A DNA stretch of 52,142 bases from Planctomycetota bacterium. Lineage in GTDB: Bacteria; Planctomycetota; SZUA-567; JAKLDR01. This document shows, piece by piece, positions 31,951 through 40,842 of this stretch. Both the position numbers and the translations under genes were made by a program. Numbering within the stretch: the first letter of the stretch is position 1; every line of letters begins with the position of its first letter. A model generated the notes under the pieces. That model was not told the origin of the DNA, ran no database searches, and worked only from the letters and a program-made list of their open reading frames with translations. The DNA lies in assembly GCA_022703445.1 (NCBI GenBank), contig JAKLDR010000020.1, forward strand, positions 1 through 52,142, given 5' to 3'.

Positions 31951-33207
31951 CTACTGCTTCGCCTTCTTCAGCCGTCCGACCCACACATCCTTGCTGTTGT
32001 AGTGGACCAGCACGTCGCGCTCCGGGTCGTAGTAGCCGACGACGTAGCCGCCGGCGGGGGGCTCGCCCTTGATCTCGACCGGCGTCCACTCGTTGGCGGC
32101 CACGTCGTAGACCCAGAAGCCCGGATTGGGCCGGGTGGTGTAGAGCACGCAGCGCTTGGCCCTGGTGTCGTAGTCGAAGTAGCCCGAGGCGGAGCAGCCG
32201 CCCGTGGGGGCGCTCGGCTGGGCGGTCTTCCAGGTCTCGGTGTTAATGGAGTAGACCCAGGTAACCGCCTTGCCGTCCTTGTCCGGCGGGACGACCACCA
32301 CCACGCTCCTGGTGTCGGGGTCGTAGGCGGTCGAGGAGCCGTAGCCGCCCCCGCCGCCCTTGGTGGAGAGGACTCGGGTCGCCTTCTTCTCGGGATCGTA
32401 GAGGCCCATGCTGCCGCCGGAGCTCACCCACCAGGACTTGAGGTGCGCGATGTACCGCGCCGACGGGTCGCGGCCGCACTTGGGCGCGTTCTCGGTGACG
32501 TAGCCCCACTTGCGCGCGTAGGGGTCGAAGGTCAGGAAGAAGGGCGCCGGCTTCCACTTGGCGAACTCCTCGGCGCCGAGCGCCTCGGCCACCGTCTTGG
32601 AGTCGACGAACACCGCGCCGCGCAGCGACTCGGGCATGAAGGCCACGCGCCGGTCGCTGTCGTAGCTCCAGCCGTCGAAGGTGTGCGAGAGCCGCGGCGG
32701 CCCGCCGCGCTTGGTCTGGAGCGCCCCGTCGCGTATCACCAGATTGTCTTTCATCCACTCCGGCGGCTTGCCCTGGGCGGGCGCGTCCGCTCCGTAGAGG
32801 CAGACCCAGGTGTTCGAGGCCAGGTCGTACTCCCAGACGTCGTTGAGCGGGTGGACGTTGTGGCCGCCGCCCGCGAAGATGGCCCGCTTGCGGTCGGGCA
32901 TCCAGGCGGCCTTGTTGCTGTAGTCCCGTCCGCGCGGCCCGACCTGGCGGATGCTGTCCTTGGGCCCGAGCCAGTCGAGGTCGCCGGTGACCTTGAGCGG
33001 CGGGAGCTTGAGCCAGGTGTTGTCGGGCAGGGCCGCGATGCTGGCGAGCAGGTCCTTGTCCGGAGCGAGTTCCGGTTCGACCTTGCTCACCGCAGGCGGT
33101 TCGACCTTGGTTGAGGGCGCGGGCTCGGCGGCGGATGACGCCGGGCTTCCCAGGAGGGGGCACGCGCAGCAGATGGCCAGCAACAGGGGCGACGCCTGGT
33201 TCCTCAT
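31951..33207 (-). CDS. Secreted kelch-like beta-propeller protein (kelch 4)
   Basis: 418 residues. Signal peptide about 1-27 (SPLLLAICCACPLLGSPASS). It shares with kelch 1 and kelch 2 the N-terminal block KVEPELAPDKDLLASIAALP and DNTWLKLP, then kelch-type blades such as HNVHPLNDVWEYDLASNTWV and the C-terminal YYDPERDVLVHYN. Galactose-oxidase-like propeller fold is likely, without visible oxidase residues. ATG 33207 has AGGAGA about 7 nt upstream; the frame opens 54 nt earlier. Last of four tandem genes, 25 nt after kelch 3. Role is unknown; carbohydrate or surface binding is possible. Confidence 0.78.
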   Translation of the reverse strand: MRNQASPLLLAICCACPLLGSPASSAAEPAPSTKVEPPAVSKVEPELAPDKDLLASIAALPDNTWLKLPPLKVTGDLDWLGPKDSIRQVGPRGRDYSNKAAWMPDRKRAIFAGGGHNVHPLNDVWEYDLASNTWVCLYGADAPAQGKPPEWMKDNLVIRDGALQTKRGGPPRLSHTFDGWSYDSDRRVAFMPESLRGAVFVDSKTVAEALGAEEFAKWKPAPFFLTFDPYARKWGYVTENAPKCGRDPSARYIAHLKSWWVSSGGSMGLYDPEKKATRVLSTKGGGGGYGSSTAYDPDTRSVVVVVPPDKDGKAVTWVYSINTETWKTAQPSAPTGGCSASGYFDYDTRAKRCVLYTTRPNPGFWVYDVAANEWTPVEIKGEPPAGGYVVGYYDPERDVLVHYNSKDVWVGRLKKAKQ

Positions 33208-33232
33208 GATCTTCTCCTGATTCGTCCCGCGG

Positions 33233-35917
33233 CTACTTGCCGCCTCCGGCCGGCGCCGCATCCTCCAGCGGCCGGACGTCCGCCGTCTTGAGGTCGAGCC
33301 GCAGCGCCGAGATGTTGGCCGCGTGGTCCGCGGCCCAGACGAGCTTGCGCTTGGCGTCGTGCATCAGCCCGAGGCCCACGTTGTAGTCCTTGCCGGTGGG
33401 CTCGGTGCCGCCGAGCAGCACCGCCTGCCAGGCGTTCTTGTCGCAGTCGTAGAGCGGCCAGCGCATCTTGCCGTCGGCGTCCGGGATGCGCGAGGCGACC
33501 AGCACCGCGTCGTGCTCCGGCATGTACACCAGCTCGCGAAAGCGGACGCTCTTGAAGGCCGCCGCCTTGCCTCCGGCCGGCCCCAGCGGGGACGCCTGCC
33601 CGGTCTTGTAGTCGTAGGCCAGCACCTCGCCGCCCTGACCGAAGAGGAGCAGCCGGTCGCGCTTGGCGTCGTGGGCCAGGCCGTGCCCCTCGTGGCTCGG
33701 CCCGGGCAGCTTCGCCCCGGAGAGCGGCAGCTTGTCCCACTTCAGGCCGGCAGGATCGGGTTTCCACAGGGCTCCGCTGGCCCAGGCCACGGCGCCGCGG
33801 GGCGTGGGGCAGAGCCGGTCGAACCCGTAGTGTGCCTCGAACGGCGTGGGGATCGGATTCGGGAACCACTCGCCGGCCGCCGGATCGTAGCAGAAGTAGA
33901 GGCTGGCCTTCACCGTGTTCTCCGCCAGGCTCTGCCCGCAGACGATCATCTTGCCCGAGGGCTGGTCGTAGGCGTAGGAGTGGTAGGAGTGCCCGGTCAT
34001 GAAGGCGCGGTTCCGGTAGGAGACCGCGATCTTCATGCCGCCCTGGCCGTGGGCGTACATCAGCGCCTGCTCCGGGCGGTGCCCGATGTAGAACTGGTTG
34101 GTCTTGACGCTGTAGTGCAGCACCGCGTTGCCGACGTAGGCCACGTGCCCGCCGCCCCACATCAGGATCTGGTCGCGGTCGGGGTCGAAGACCGAGGTCC
34201 CCCAGGCGCGGTTGTCGTCGGGGTTGTTCTTCTGCTGCTTGCGGTCGCGCGTGGCCCAGACGTTCGGCTGGAGCTTGTCGAGCCACTCCTGCTGCGCCGC
34301 CGCGTCGACCGTCCCGGCGCCCTGGTCGTACCACCGGGGGTCGGTGGTGCGGCCGTCGAAGGCCTCCGTGCGGAAGGGCACGCCCTTCTTCTTCGTCCCC
34401 TCCGCGTCCACCTTGGTCACGTCGACCCGCGCCGCCCAGGTGGAGAACCGCGGGATCCTGCTCTCGTTGCGGTTGGCCAGGGTGATCACCACGTCGCCGG
34501 GCGCGGCGGCGGACATCTCCGGCTGCCAGCCCCAGGTGCTCGCGCCGGTGGTCAGGCTCTCGCGCCTGGCGCCGCCGTCGTCGAGCAGCTGCCACTCGTC
34601 GGCGTCGAGATCGTAGATCCAGGACTCGGCCTTCCCGGCGCCGTCGACGAGCAGGAACTTGCCGCTGGTCGGCAGCCACACGAGGCCATGCCCGTAGCGC
34701 GGCGCCGGCGAGAGCTTCGGCCGGCGCTGCTCCCAGCTGCGGGTCTTGCAGTCGTACACCCAGGTGTCGGCCACCTGCCGGTCCAGCCGGTACCCGCCGA
34801 AGACGAGCAGCTTCCCGCGCTTCTCGTCCGCCGCCGGCCGGCAGTAGGCCCGCTTGGGCGGGACCACGGCGAGGTCCTCGACCGCGTCGTCCAGGGCCTC
34901 CCAGCCGTCCTCCGCCGCCGCGATCGTCTCCGGCGTCACCTTGCCCTTGAGCAGGCCCTGGGCCTTGCCCAGCGACTCGACGGCCTTCTTCAGGCTGTCG
35001 CCGGCCCAGCCGAACTGCTTCTTCTCGTACTCCCCGGCCTTGCCGGCGGAGGCCGCCAGCTCGGCCGCCAGCGCCCCGACCTCCTTGGCGAGCGCCGCGG
35101 CCGCCTCGTCGAGCTGCGCCTTGGCCATGGTTTCGCTCTCGGTGAGGTAGAACCGGGCACGGCAGGCGGTCACCAGCTTGCGGTTGCCCAGCGCCAGGGC
35201 CTCGGCCTTGCCGCGGAGCCCGTTGACCAGGTCGCTGCCGAACTGGAGCTGCGTCCACTTCCCGTCCCGCAGCGCCCAGCGGCACTGGCCGGCCAGGACC
35301 TCCTTGTTCACCGGGTCGTAGCCCATGGCCCCGAACACGAGGTCGTCCCAGAACGTGTACGGCGCCTTGGCGGCCGATTCGAGGTGCTGCCAGGTGCGGG
35401 CCTTGGGGTCGTACTCGTAGGTCTGGCCGAGCCGGTGGAAGGGGACCACCACCTTGCCCCGGGCCGAGTCATAGGCCGCATTGCCCCAGATTTCCATGGT
35501 GTGGTTGTAGCCGAAGCCCAGGAACGGCTGCAGGACGCCCTCCGTGGTTATGAACCCGGGGCTCCCGTAGGGCGGAGGCGGCATCTTGCTCGGTCCGGTC
35601 ACATCGCCCCACTTGCCCTCCTTGCCGATCGGGAAGCGGTTCTCCCAGCGGGACTCCTTGAGGTTCAGGGTGACCTCGGAGTACGGCCCGCCCTTGCCCA
35701 GGTTCCCGCCCAGCACCAGGAAGGCCCCCTCCTCGGGCAGGTAGACCAGCCCCGCGGAATTGCGGCCGCCGTACCCGCCGACGTCGAGCATCACCCAGGT
35801 GTTCGCCGGGGCCCCCGCGAGCTTGTCGGGGAGCGAGGGCTCGGCGCCGGCGCCGGACGGGGCTGCCCCGGTCGCGACCAGCAGAAGTGCGAGGGACGTA
35901 AGCAGTCCGCGTGGCAT
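33233..35917 (-). CDS. Large secreted kelch-like protein with helical insert (kelch 3)
   Basis: 894 residues, twice the size of its neighbours. Signal peptide about 1-25 (LLTSLALLLVATGAAPSGAGA). Kelch-type blades occur before and after a helical, Ala/Glu-rich insert at about 268-350 (AKAQLDEAAAALAKEVGALA). Blade motifs include GKLLVFGGYRLDRQVADTWV and YGHGLVWLPTSGKFLLVDG. It lacks the KVEPELAPDK block of the other three, so it is a more distant paralogue, perhaps with two propellers. It sits 12 nt downstream of kelch 2. Confidence 0.76.
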   Translation of the reverse strand: MPRGLLTSLALLLVATGAAPSGAGAEPSLPDKLAGAPANTWVMLDVGGYGGRNSAGLVYLPEEGAFLVLGGNLGKGGPYSEVTLNLKESRWENRFPIGKEGKWGDVTGPSKMPPPPYGSPGFITTEGVLQPFLGFGYNHTMEIWGNAAYDSARGKVVVPFHRLGQTYEYDPKARTWQHLESAAKAPYTFWDDLVFGAMGYDPVNKEVLAGQCRWALRDGKWTQLQFGSDLVNGLRGKAEALALGNRKLVTACRARFYLTESETMAKAQLDEAAAALAKEVGALAAELAASAGKAGEYEKKQFGWAGDSLKKAVESLGKAQGLLKGKVTPETIAAAEDGWEALDDAVEDLAVVPPKRAYCRPAADEKRGKLLVFGGYRLDRQVADTWVYDCKTRSWEQRRPKLSPAPRYGHGLVWLPTSGKFLLVDGAGKAESWIYDLDADEWQLLDDGGARRESLTTGASTWGWQPEMSAAAPGDVVITLANRNESRIPRFSTWAARVDVTKVDAEGTKKKGVPFRTEAFDGRTTDPRWYDQGAGTVDAAAQQEWLDKLQPNVWATRDRKQQKNNPDDNRAWGTSVFDPDRDQILMWGGGHVAYVGNAVLHYSVKTNQFYIGHRPEQALMYAHGQGGMKIAVSYRNRAFMTGHSYHSYAYDQPSGKMIVCGQSLAENTVKASLYFCYDPAAGEWFPNPIPTPFEAHYGFDRLCPTPRGAVAWASGALWKPDPAGLKWDKLPLSGAKLPGPSHEGHGLAHDAKRDRLLLFGQGGEVLAYDYKTGQASPLGPAGGKAAAFKSVRFRELVYMPEHDAVLVASRIPDADGKMRWPLYDCDKNAWQAVLLGGTEPTGKDYNVGLGLMHDAKRKLVWAADHAANISALRLDLKTADVRPLEDAAPAGGGK

Positions 35918-35929
35918 GTTCGCTCCCTT

Positions 35930-37180
35930 CTACTTCGCGGCCTTCCTGCCGCGGTAGATGTAGACGTCCGATTGGGTGTAGAACACCGAGACGTTGCGCT
36001 CCGGGTCGTAGTAGCCGGCCGCGCCGGTCGCCGGCGGGACATCGCCCCCCGGCTTGGGATCGGTCCACTCGTTCTTGGCCGGGTCGTAGATCCACAGGAA
36101 GTCGGCCTTGCGGTCCCCCTGGAAGGTGTAGAGCACGAAGAACTTGGCGGCCGCATCGTAGCAGAGGACCCCGGTGCAGTCGCGCGCGCCGACCGGCGCC
36201 TTGGGCTGGACCGGCTTCCACTCGTTGGTCTCGAGCGAGTACGTCGCGGTGCTCGCGGAGTCCACCACCACCACCAGCTTGTGGTCCGGCGAGTAGGCGC
36301 CGATGCTCCCGTAACCCGGCTGGCCCTTGGATGAGAGTGGTTTCCAGGCCTTCTTCTCGGGCTCGTAGAGCTGCGTGCCGCACGGGCGGGTGCCGCCCTT
36401 GAGGAAGATGGCCTTGCGGTCCGGCAGGTACTCCATGACGCAGGCCTCGCCGGCGTCGGGGATGCCCGTCCAGACGTTGTCCCACTTGCGGGCCACCGGG
36501 TCGAACTCGAAGATCCACGGGGCGGGCTTGAGCTTGGCGTCTTCGGGCTTGAGGTCCGCGCCCAGGCCGGCGGCCACCTTGTCCCAGGAGCCGAAGATCA
36601 GGCCGCGGGCCGGGTCGAGCCACAGCAGCCGGCGGCGCTCCGGGTCGTAGCACAGGCCGTCCCAGGTGTGGCAGGGGCGGATCGGCCCGCCGCGCTTGGT
36701 GGTGGCCACGCCGTCCTTGACCACCACGTTGGCCTTGACCCATTCCGCGCTGCCGCTGAAGTGCGTGTCCGGCGGCGCGAGGCAAACCCAGGTGTTCGAG
36801 GCCAGGTCGTACTCCCAGACATCGTTCAGGAAGTGCGGCGCCTGGTGGTTGGCGCCGCAGTACAGCGCGCGCTTCCTCTCAGGCGCCCAGGCCATCTGGC
36901 CGGAGTAGCCGCGGATCGACGGCCCGATCTTGACCATGTTGTGGGCGTTGTAGTTCCTCTCTCCGCACCAGGCGATGTCCCCGCCCACCTTGAACTTGGG
37001 GAGCTTGAGCCAGGTGTTGTCGGGCAGGGCCTCGATCTTGGCGAGCAGTTCCTTGTCGGGGGCCAGCTCCGGCTCGACTTTCGCGGGAACGGCCGAAGTT
37101 GGGGAGACCGGCTCACCGGCCACGGCGGCAGATGCGACCACGGCGAGACTCAGGGAAACGTTCAGAATGGCCTGGCGCAT
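35930..37180 (-). CDS. Secreted kelch-like protein (kelch 2)
   Basis: 416 residues. Signal peptide about 1-21 (LSLAVVASAAVAGEP). Carries the shared block KVEPELAPDKELLAKIEALP then DNTWLKLPKFKVGGD. Blades include NDVWEYDLASNTWVCLAPPD and HTWDGLCYDPERRRLLWLD; the end has AAGYYDPERNVSVFYTQ. Only 1 nt separates its ATG from the stop of kelch 1, so the pair is translationally coupled. Paralogue of kelch 1 and kelch 4, probably from tandem duplication. Confidence 0.78.
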   Translation of the reverse strand: MRQAILNVSLSLAVVASAAVAGEPVSPTSAVPAKVEPELAPDKELLAKIEALPDNTWLKLPKFKVGGDIAWCGERNYNAHNMVKIGPSIRGYSGQMAWAPERKRALYCGANHQAPHFLNDVWEYDLASNTWVCLAPPDTHFSGSAEWVKANVVVKDGVATTKRGGPIRPCHTWDGLCYDPERRRLLWLDPARGLIFGSWDKVAAGLGADLKPEDAKLKPAPWIFEFDPVARKWDNVWTGIPDAGEACVMEYLPDRKAIFLKGGTRPCGTQLYEPEKKAWKPLSSKGQPGYGSIGAYSPDHKLVVVVDSASTATYSLETNEWKPVQPKAPVGARDCTGVLCYDAAAKFFVLYTFQGDRKADFLWIYDPAKNEWTDPKPGGDVPPATGAAGYYDPERNVSVFYTQSDVYIYRGRKAAK

Positions 37181-37181
37181 G

Positions 37182-38450
37182 CTATTTGCCCTCCGGCTTC
37201 GAGGCCTTCTTGCCGCGGTAGACCCAGGTCTCGGCGGCGTTGTAGATCACGGTTACGTTGCGCTCCGGATCGTAGTAGCCGGCGACGTTGCCGATCTTGG
37301 GCAGCGCACCCTCCGGCTTGGGGTCGCTCCACTTGTTCTCCTTGAGGTCGTAGAAGCGCAGGCGGGCGCCCTCCGGCTGCCCGGCGACCTTCATGTGCGT
37401 GTAGAGCACGAACTTCCTGGCCGTCGAGTCGTAGCAGAAGGTGCTCGAGGGCACGATGCCGCCGTCATCGGCGTTCTCCTGGGCCAATGTCCAGCTGCCC
37501 TCGTCGCAGGAGAAGACCCAGGTCTTCTGGCCGATGGTGGCCACGACCTTGCGGCTCTCCGGGTCGTAGGCGGTCTCGCCGCCGTTGGGCAGGGGCTTGG
37601 CGGCCGGGTAGGCGGGCCACTCCTTCTTGGCGGCATCGAGCCGGTAGACCTTGCCGGAGAACCACCACACGGTCTTGGAGTCAGGCAGGTACTCGAGGCA
37701 GCAGGACTCGCCCGACTTGGGCACCTTGGTGAGGACCTCGCCCCACTCGCGCTTGGCCGGGTCGAAGGTGAAGAGCCAGGCCTCTCCTGGACCGGAGCCG
37801 TAGGTGTTGAGCAGAGGGTCCTTGGGGTCGATGCCCAGCGCCTTGGCGATGGTGCCCTTGTCCTGGAAGACCAGCCCCTTGTGGGATTCGAGGAAGAGCA
37901 TCTGCCGGCGGTCGGAATCGTAGGCCAGGCTCCACCAGGTGTGGCAGGGCCGGACCGGCGCGCCGCGCGGGCTGCGCACCACGCCGTCCTTGAGCACGGC
38001 GTTGGTCTTCCACCACTCGACCCGCTCCTCCGGGGTCATCTTGGCATATCCGGGCGCCGGGGCCGGATCCGCGCCGTAGAGGCAGACCCAGGTGTTGGAC
38101 GGCAGGTCGTACTCCCAGACGTCGTTGAAGGGGTGGACGTTGTGCCCGCCTCCGGTGTAGAGGGCGCGCTTGCGGTCCGGGGCCCAGACCATCTTGTTGC
38201 AGTAGTCGCGGACCCGCGGGCCGGTGCGCTTGTAGTCCGGGTCCTTGTTGAGCACGCCCATGTCGCCGGTGGTCTTGACCGGCGGGAGCTTCAGCCAGGT
38301 GTTGTCGGGCAGGGCCTCGATCTTGGCCATGAGCTCCTTGTCGGGGGCGAGTTCCGGTTCGACCTTGGTGGGTGCGGACCCCGGCTCGCCGGCCAGCACC
38401 GGGAGCGAGCTGACCAGCGAGATCCCGAGCGTGCAGATGAACTTGCGCAT
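37182..38450 (-). CDS. Secreted kelch-like protein (kelch 1)
   Basis: 422 residues. Signal peptide about 1-21 (CTLGISLVSSLPVLAGEP). Contains the shared block KVEPELAPDKELMAKIEALP, blades such as HNVHPFNDVWEYDLPSNTWV and the closing VAGYYDPERNVTVIYNA. The ATG at 38450 is chosen for its signal peptide and the GGAGAG just upstream; the frame is open 168 nt further. First kelch gene after the PLP enzyme, with a 20-nt gap, so co-transcription with the regulator is likely. Confidence 0.78.
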   Translation of the reverse strand: MRKFICTLGISLVSSLPVLAGEPGSAPTKVEPELAPDKELMAKIEALPDNTWLKLPPVKTTGDMGVLNKDPDYKRTGPRVRDYCNKMVWAPDRKRALYTGGGHNVHPFNDVWEYDLPSNTWVCLYGADPAPAPGYAKMTPEERVEWWKTNAVLKDGVVRSPRGAPVRPCHTWWSLAYDSDRRQMLFLESHKGLVFQDKGTIAKALGIDPKDPLLNTYGSGPGEAWLFTFDPAKREWGEVLTKVPKSGESCCLEYLPDSKTVWWFSGKVYRLDAAKKEWPAYPAAKPLPNGGETAYDPESRKVVATIGQKTWVFSCDEGSWTLAQENADDGGIVPSSTFCYDSTARKFVLYTHMKVAGQPEGARLRFYDLKENKWSDPKPEGALPKIGNVAGYYDPERNVTVIYNAAETWVYRGKKASKPEGK

Positions 38451-38470
38451 GGTTCTCTCCATTTCCCTTC

Positions 38471-39652
38471 TCAGCCCCGCCAGGCGCGCTTGACCGCCCG
38501 GCAGGCGAACTCGATGTCCACGGGGCCGAGGTCCTGGTGGCACGGCAGGGCCAGCAGGCCGTCGGCCAGGGCGCGTTCCACCGGGAATCCGCGCCGGGCG
38601 CCGTCCGGCAGGATCCACTCCGGCCAGTAGGTGCCCGCCGCCACGCCGAGCCTGGCCAGGCGCAACCGGAACTCGTCCCGGTCCGGCACCCGGATCGGAA
38701 AGGCCAGCGGCGCCGACCCGGCCGGCACCCGGGTGAAAAGCGCCAGGTCGCCGATCTGACGGAGATACTCGCAGCAGTTGCGCCGCCTGGCCCGGGCTAT
38801 GGCGCGGAGGTCGGCGTTGGCGACGACCCGGCGGGAGAGGTCGTCGGGCGGGAGCGGCCGGGCCATCCGCGACAGCGGCCGGTCGGCCTCGCGCAGTCCC
38901 CGGCGGACCGGCCCGTGCACCGATCTCTTCGGGGAGTGCAGGCCGGCGACGTACGCGATGTGCAGCCGGCGGGCTCTCCGGGCCAGCGCCGCGTTGCCCG
39001 GCCGGCTCTCCGCGTGCACGTCGCGGAGCGAATGCTCCTTGGCGCGCAGCACCTCGCTGTACCGGCCATCGGCTCGGCGCCAGGCCGGCTCAGGCGGGGG
39101 CGGCAGCCCGCGAGCGTTGACCAGCAGTGCCCCGGCGTTGGTCACCGGCAGTAGTTTGCGGAGGCTGAAGACGGCAATGTCGCCAAGCGTCCCGGCCGGA
39201 GGCACCGGCAGGGTGTGGGCGCAATCCTCGATGAAGAACAGGTCGTGCCGGCGGCAGAACCGGCGGACCTCGCCCACGCCGACGTCGAACCCCAGATAGC
39301 GGTACCAGAGCAGCGCGCGGATGCGCCGATCCCGACGCAGCAGCTCGGCGGCGTGGTCCAGGTCCGGAGAGAGGTCGGCCCGCACGTGGAAAAAGGCCAG
39401 CCGAGCCCCGGCCAGCCGGAGCGGGCCGCTGACCGTGTCGCAGACGAAGGCCGGCACGAGAACCGCCGAGCCGGCCGGAAGCCCGAGCAGTTTCCAGCCG
39501 TGGTAGAGCGCATGACGGGCCGCGGCGAAGAGCATGCTCCGCCCCGTGGGCAGCCATTCCGACCGCCTGCCGGAACCGGCCGGGGGCGCGCCCATGCCCG
39601 GCGCCAGCCCCGGCACATAGGCCACGCGCAGCGGCACGCGGGCGCGGCTCAC
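38471..39652 (-). CDS. DegT/DnrJ/EryC1-like PLP-dependent enzyme
   Basis: 393 residues with the fold-type-I layout of sugar aminotransferases: small-domain entry VLVPAFVCDTVSGPLRLAGA, ALLWYRYLGF, the PLP-ring Asp in FIEDCAHTLP (D143) and the probable Schiff-base Lys in VFSLRKLLPV (K166). Compared with typical members the Lys context is divergent, so activity is likely but not certain. Substrate would be a keto sugar in surface glycan synthesis. The GTG start overlaps the stop of the upstream regulator (GTGA). The open frame upstream of the start is a shadow of the regulator. Confidence 0.75.
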   Translation of the reverse strand: MSRARVPLRVAYVPGLAPGMGAPPAGSGRRSEWLPTGRSMLFAAARHALYHGWKLLGLPAGSAVLVPAFVCDTVSGPLRLAGARLAFFHVRADLSPDLDHAAELLRRDRRIRALLWYRYLGFDVGVGEVRRFCRRHDLFFIEDCAHTLPVPPAGTLGDIAVFSLRKLLPVTNAGALLVNARGLPPPPEPAWRRADGRYSEVLRAKEHSLRDVHAESRPGNAALARRARRLHIAYVAGLHSPKRSVHGPVRRGLREADRPLSRMARPLPPDDLSRRVVANADLRAIARARRRNCCEYLRQIGDLALFTRVPAGSAPLAFPIRVPDRDEFRLRLARLGVAAGTYWPEWILPDGARRGFPVERALADGLLALPCHQDLGPVDIEFACRAVKRAWRG

Positions 39653-40746
39653 CGGCCCTCTCCTCCCGGCAGCAGCCTGACCGGGACGAGCGATCGACTG
39701 GCCGGACGCCCCGAATTGCCGCCGGCCAGCAGGGCCTCGAGGTGCTCCAGGGCCAGCCGGGCCATGTCCGCCGTGCTCCAGGCCATGCCCTCGGGCACGG
39801 CGAGTTGCGGGAAGTCCCCGGCCCAGCGCTCGCGGCGTTCGGGGACCGCGCCCCACCAGGCGACCAGGTCCAGCTTCGTACCGGAGCCGGCGAGCGCCCG
39901 GCCGACGTCGTCGAACACCTCCGGCCAAAGGACCGCCGCGGCGGTCGGTCCGCCCTGCGCCGAGGCCAGGCGCACCAGCGCCTCCCCAGGACTCTTCTCC
40001 TCCGGCAGGAAGATGCGCCACTCGGCGGGCGCGGGCAACCCGGCGGCCGCCAGGGCGGCGAGGTATCCGCCGGTCCGCTCGCGGGCGTGCAGGAAGTCCC
40101 GGCCGTAGGGGGCGAAGCCCAGCAGGGCGATGCGCCGGTGGCCGCGCTCGATGAGCCGCGAGGTGGCGCGGTAGGCGCCGCCGAAGTTGTCCTGGCTGAC
40201 CGAGTCGATGCCCTCGTGGGCGGTGTCCACGCCAACCACCGCAACGCCGGCGGCCTTGAGCTCGGCGGCCACGTCCGGATTGTCGGAGTCGACGATGGCA
40301 CCGGCGATGTTCTGGGCGGCCAGTCGCTTGGCGAGGTTGGCGGCGGTGTCGTTCCCGCGGGCCACTATGAGCAGGTCGCGGCCGGCGGCCGAGGCTGCCT
40401 GGCGGAAGTCCCGCTCCAGGCGGTTCATGAACTCCGTCCACTGCCAGGGACCGCTGCTCGTGCCCATCACGTAAGCGATGACCCCGCCGGGCATGGCCGC
40501 CCCGGCCCGGACGGTCACGGAGTAGCCGCGGCGCGGCTGGTTCACGAGGTATCCGTCGCCCACCAGCCGCTTAAGCGCCCGGCGGACGGTGATCCGTCCG
40601 ACCTTGAAGCGCTTGGCCAGTTCCCGCTCCGACCGCAGGACCTCGGACGCGCCGGCCCGGCCGTCGCGCAACTCACCGCGCAGGGCATCGAGCACCTTCT
40701 CGGTGAGCAGCGCCGGTCGCACCAAGTGGTTCTTGACTGCTGCCAT
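39649..40746 (-). CDS. GntR-type regulator with LacI-like sugar-binding domain
   Basis: 365 residues. N-terminal winged helix of GntR type (SERELAKRFKVGRITVRRAL, about 40-59, and a wing ending GYLVNQPRRGYSV). From about 88 the protein has the LacI/periplasmic-binding fold: VIAYVMGTSSGPW, AGAIVDSDNPDV, GVAVVGVDTAHEGIDSVSQD, GHRRIALLGF. This AraR-like arrangement senses a sugar or derived metabolite. First gene of the putative regulator-PLP-kelch operon, so it probably controls itself and the four kelch genes. Confidence 0.85.
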   Translation of the reverse strand: MAAVKNHLVRPALLTEKVLDALRGELRDGRAGASEVLRSERELAKRFKVGRITVRRALKRLVGDGYLVNQPRRGYSVTVRAGAAMPGGVIAYVMGTSSGPWQWTEFMNRLERDFRQAASAAGRDLLIVARGNDTAANLAKRLAAQNIAGAIVDSDNPDVAAELKAAGVAVVGVDTAHEGIDSVSQDNFGGAYRATSRLIERGHRRIALLGFAPYGRDFLHARERTGGYLAALAAAGLPAPAEWRIFLPEEKSPGEALVRLASAQGGPTAAAVLWPEVFDDVGRALAGSGTKLDLVAWWGAVPERRERWAGDFPQLAVPEGMAWSTADMARLALEHLEALLAGGNSGRPASRSLVPVRLLPGGEGR

Positions 40747-40759
40747 GCTGGGCTCTCCT

Positions 40760-40782
40760 GGTTCTATATACTCCTCTGAACC
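40760..40782. promoter_or_regulatory. Candidate autoregulatory operator
   Basis: Inverted pair GGTTC (40760-40764) and GAACC (40778-40782) around an AT-rich centre with TATATA, 14-36 bp upstream of the regulator ATG. Position suits an autorepressor site with a -10, but arms are short and no clear -35 is seen. Confidence 0.25.
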
Positions 40783-40842
40783 CTGTAAGTTGGCGTCTTT
40801 CTGCCCGAAAAGATGTGCTCCTAAATGTCGCTGGTGCGCCGT

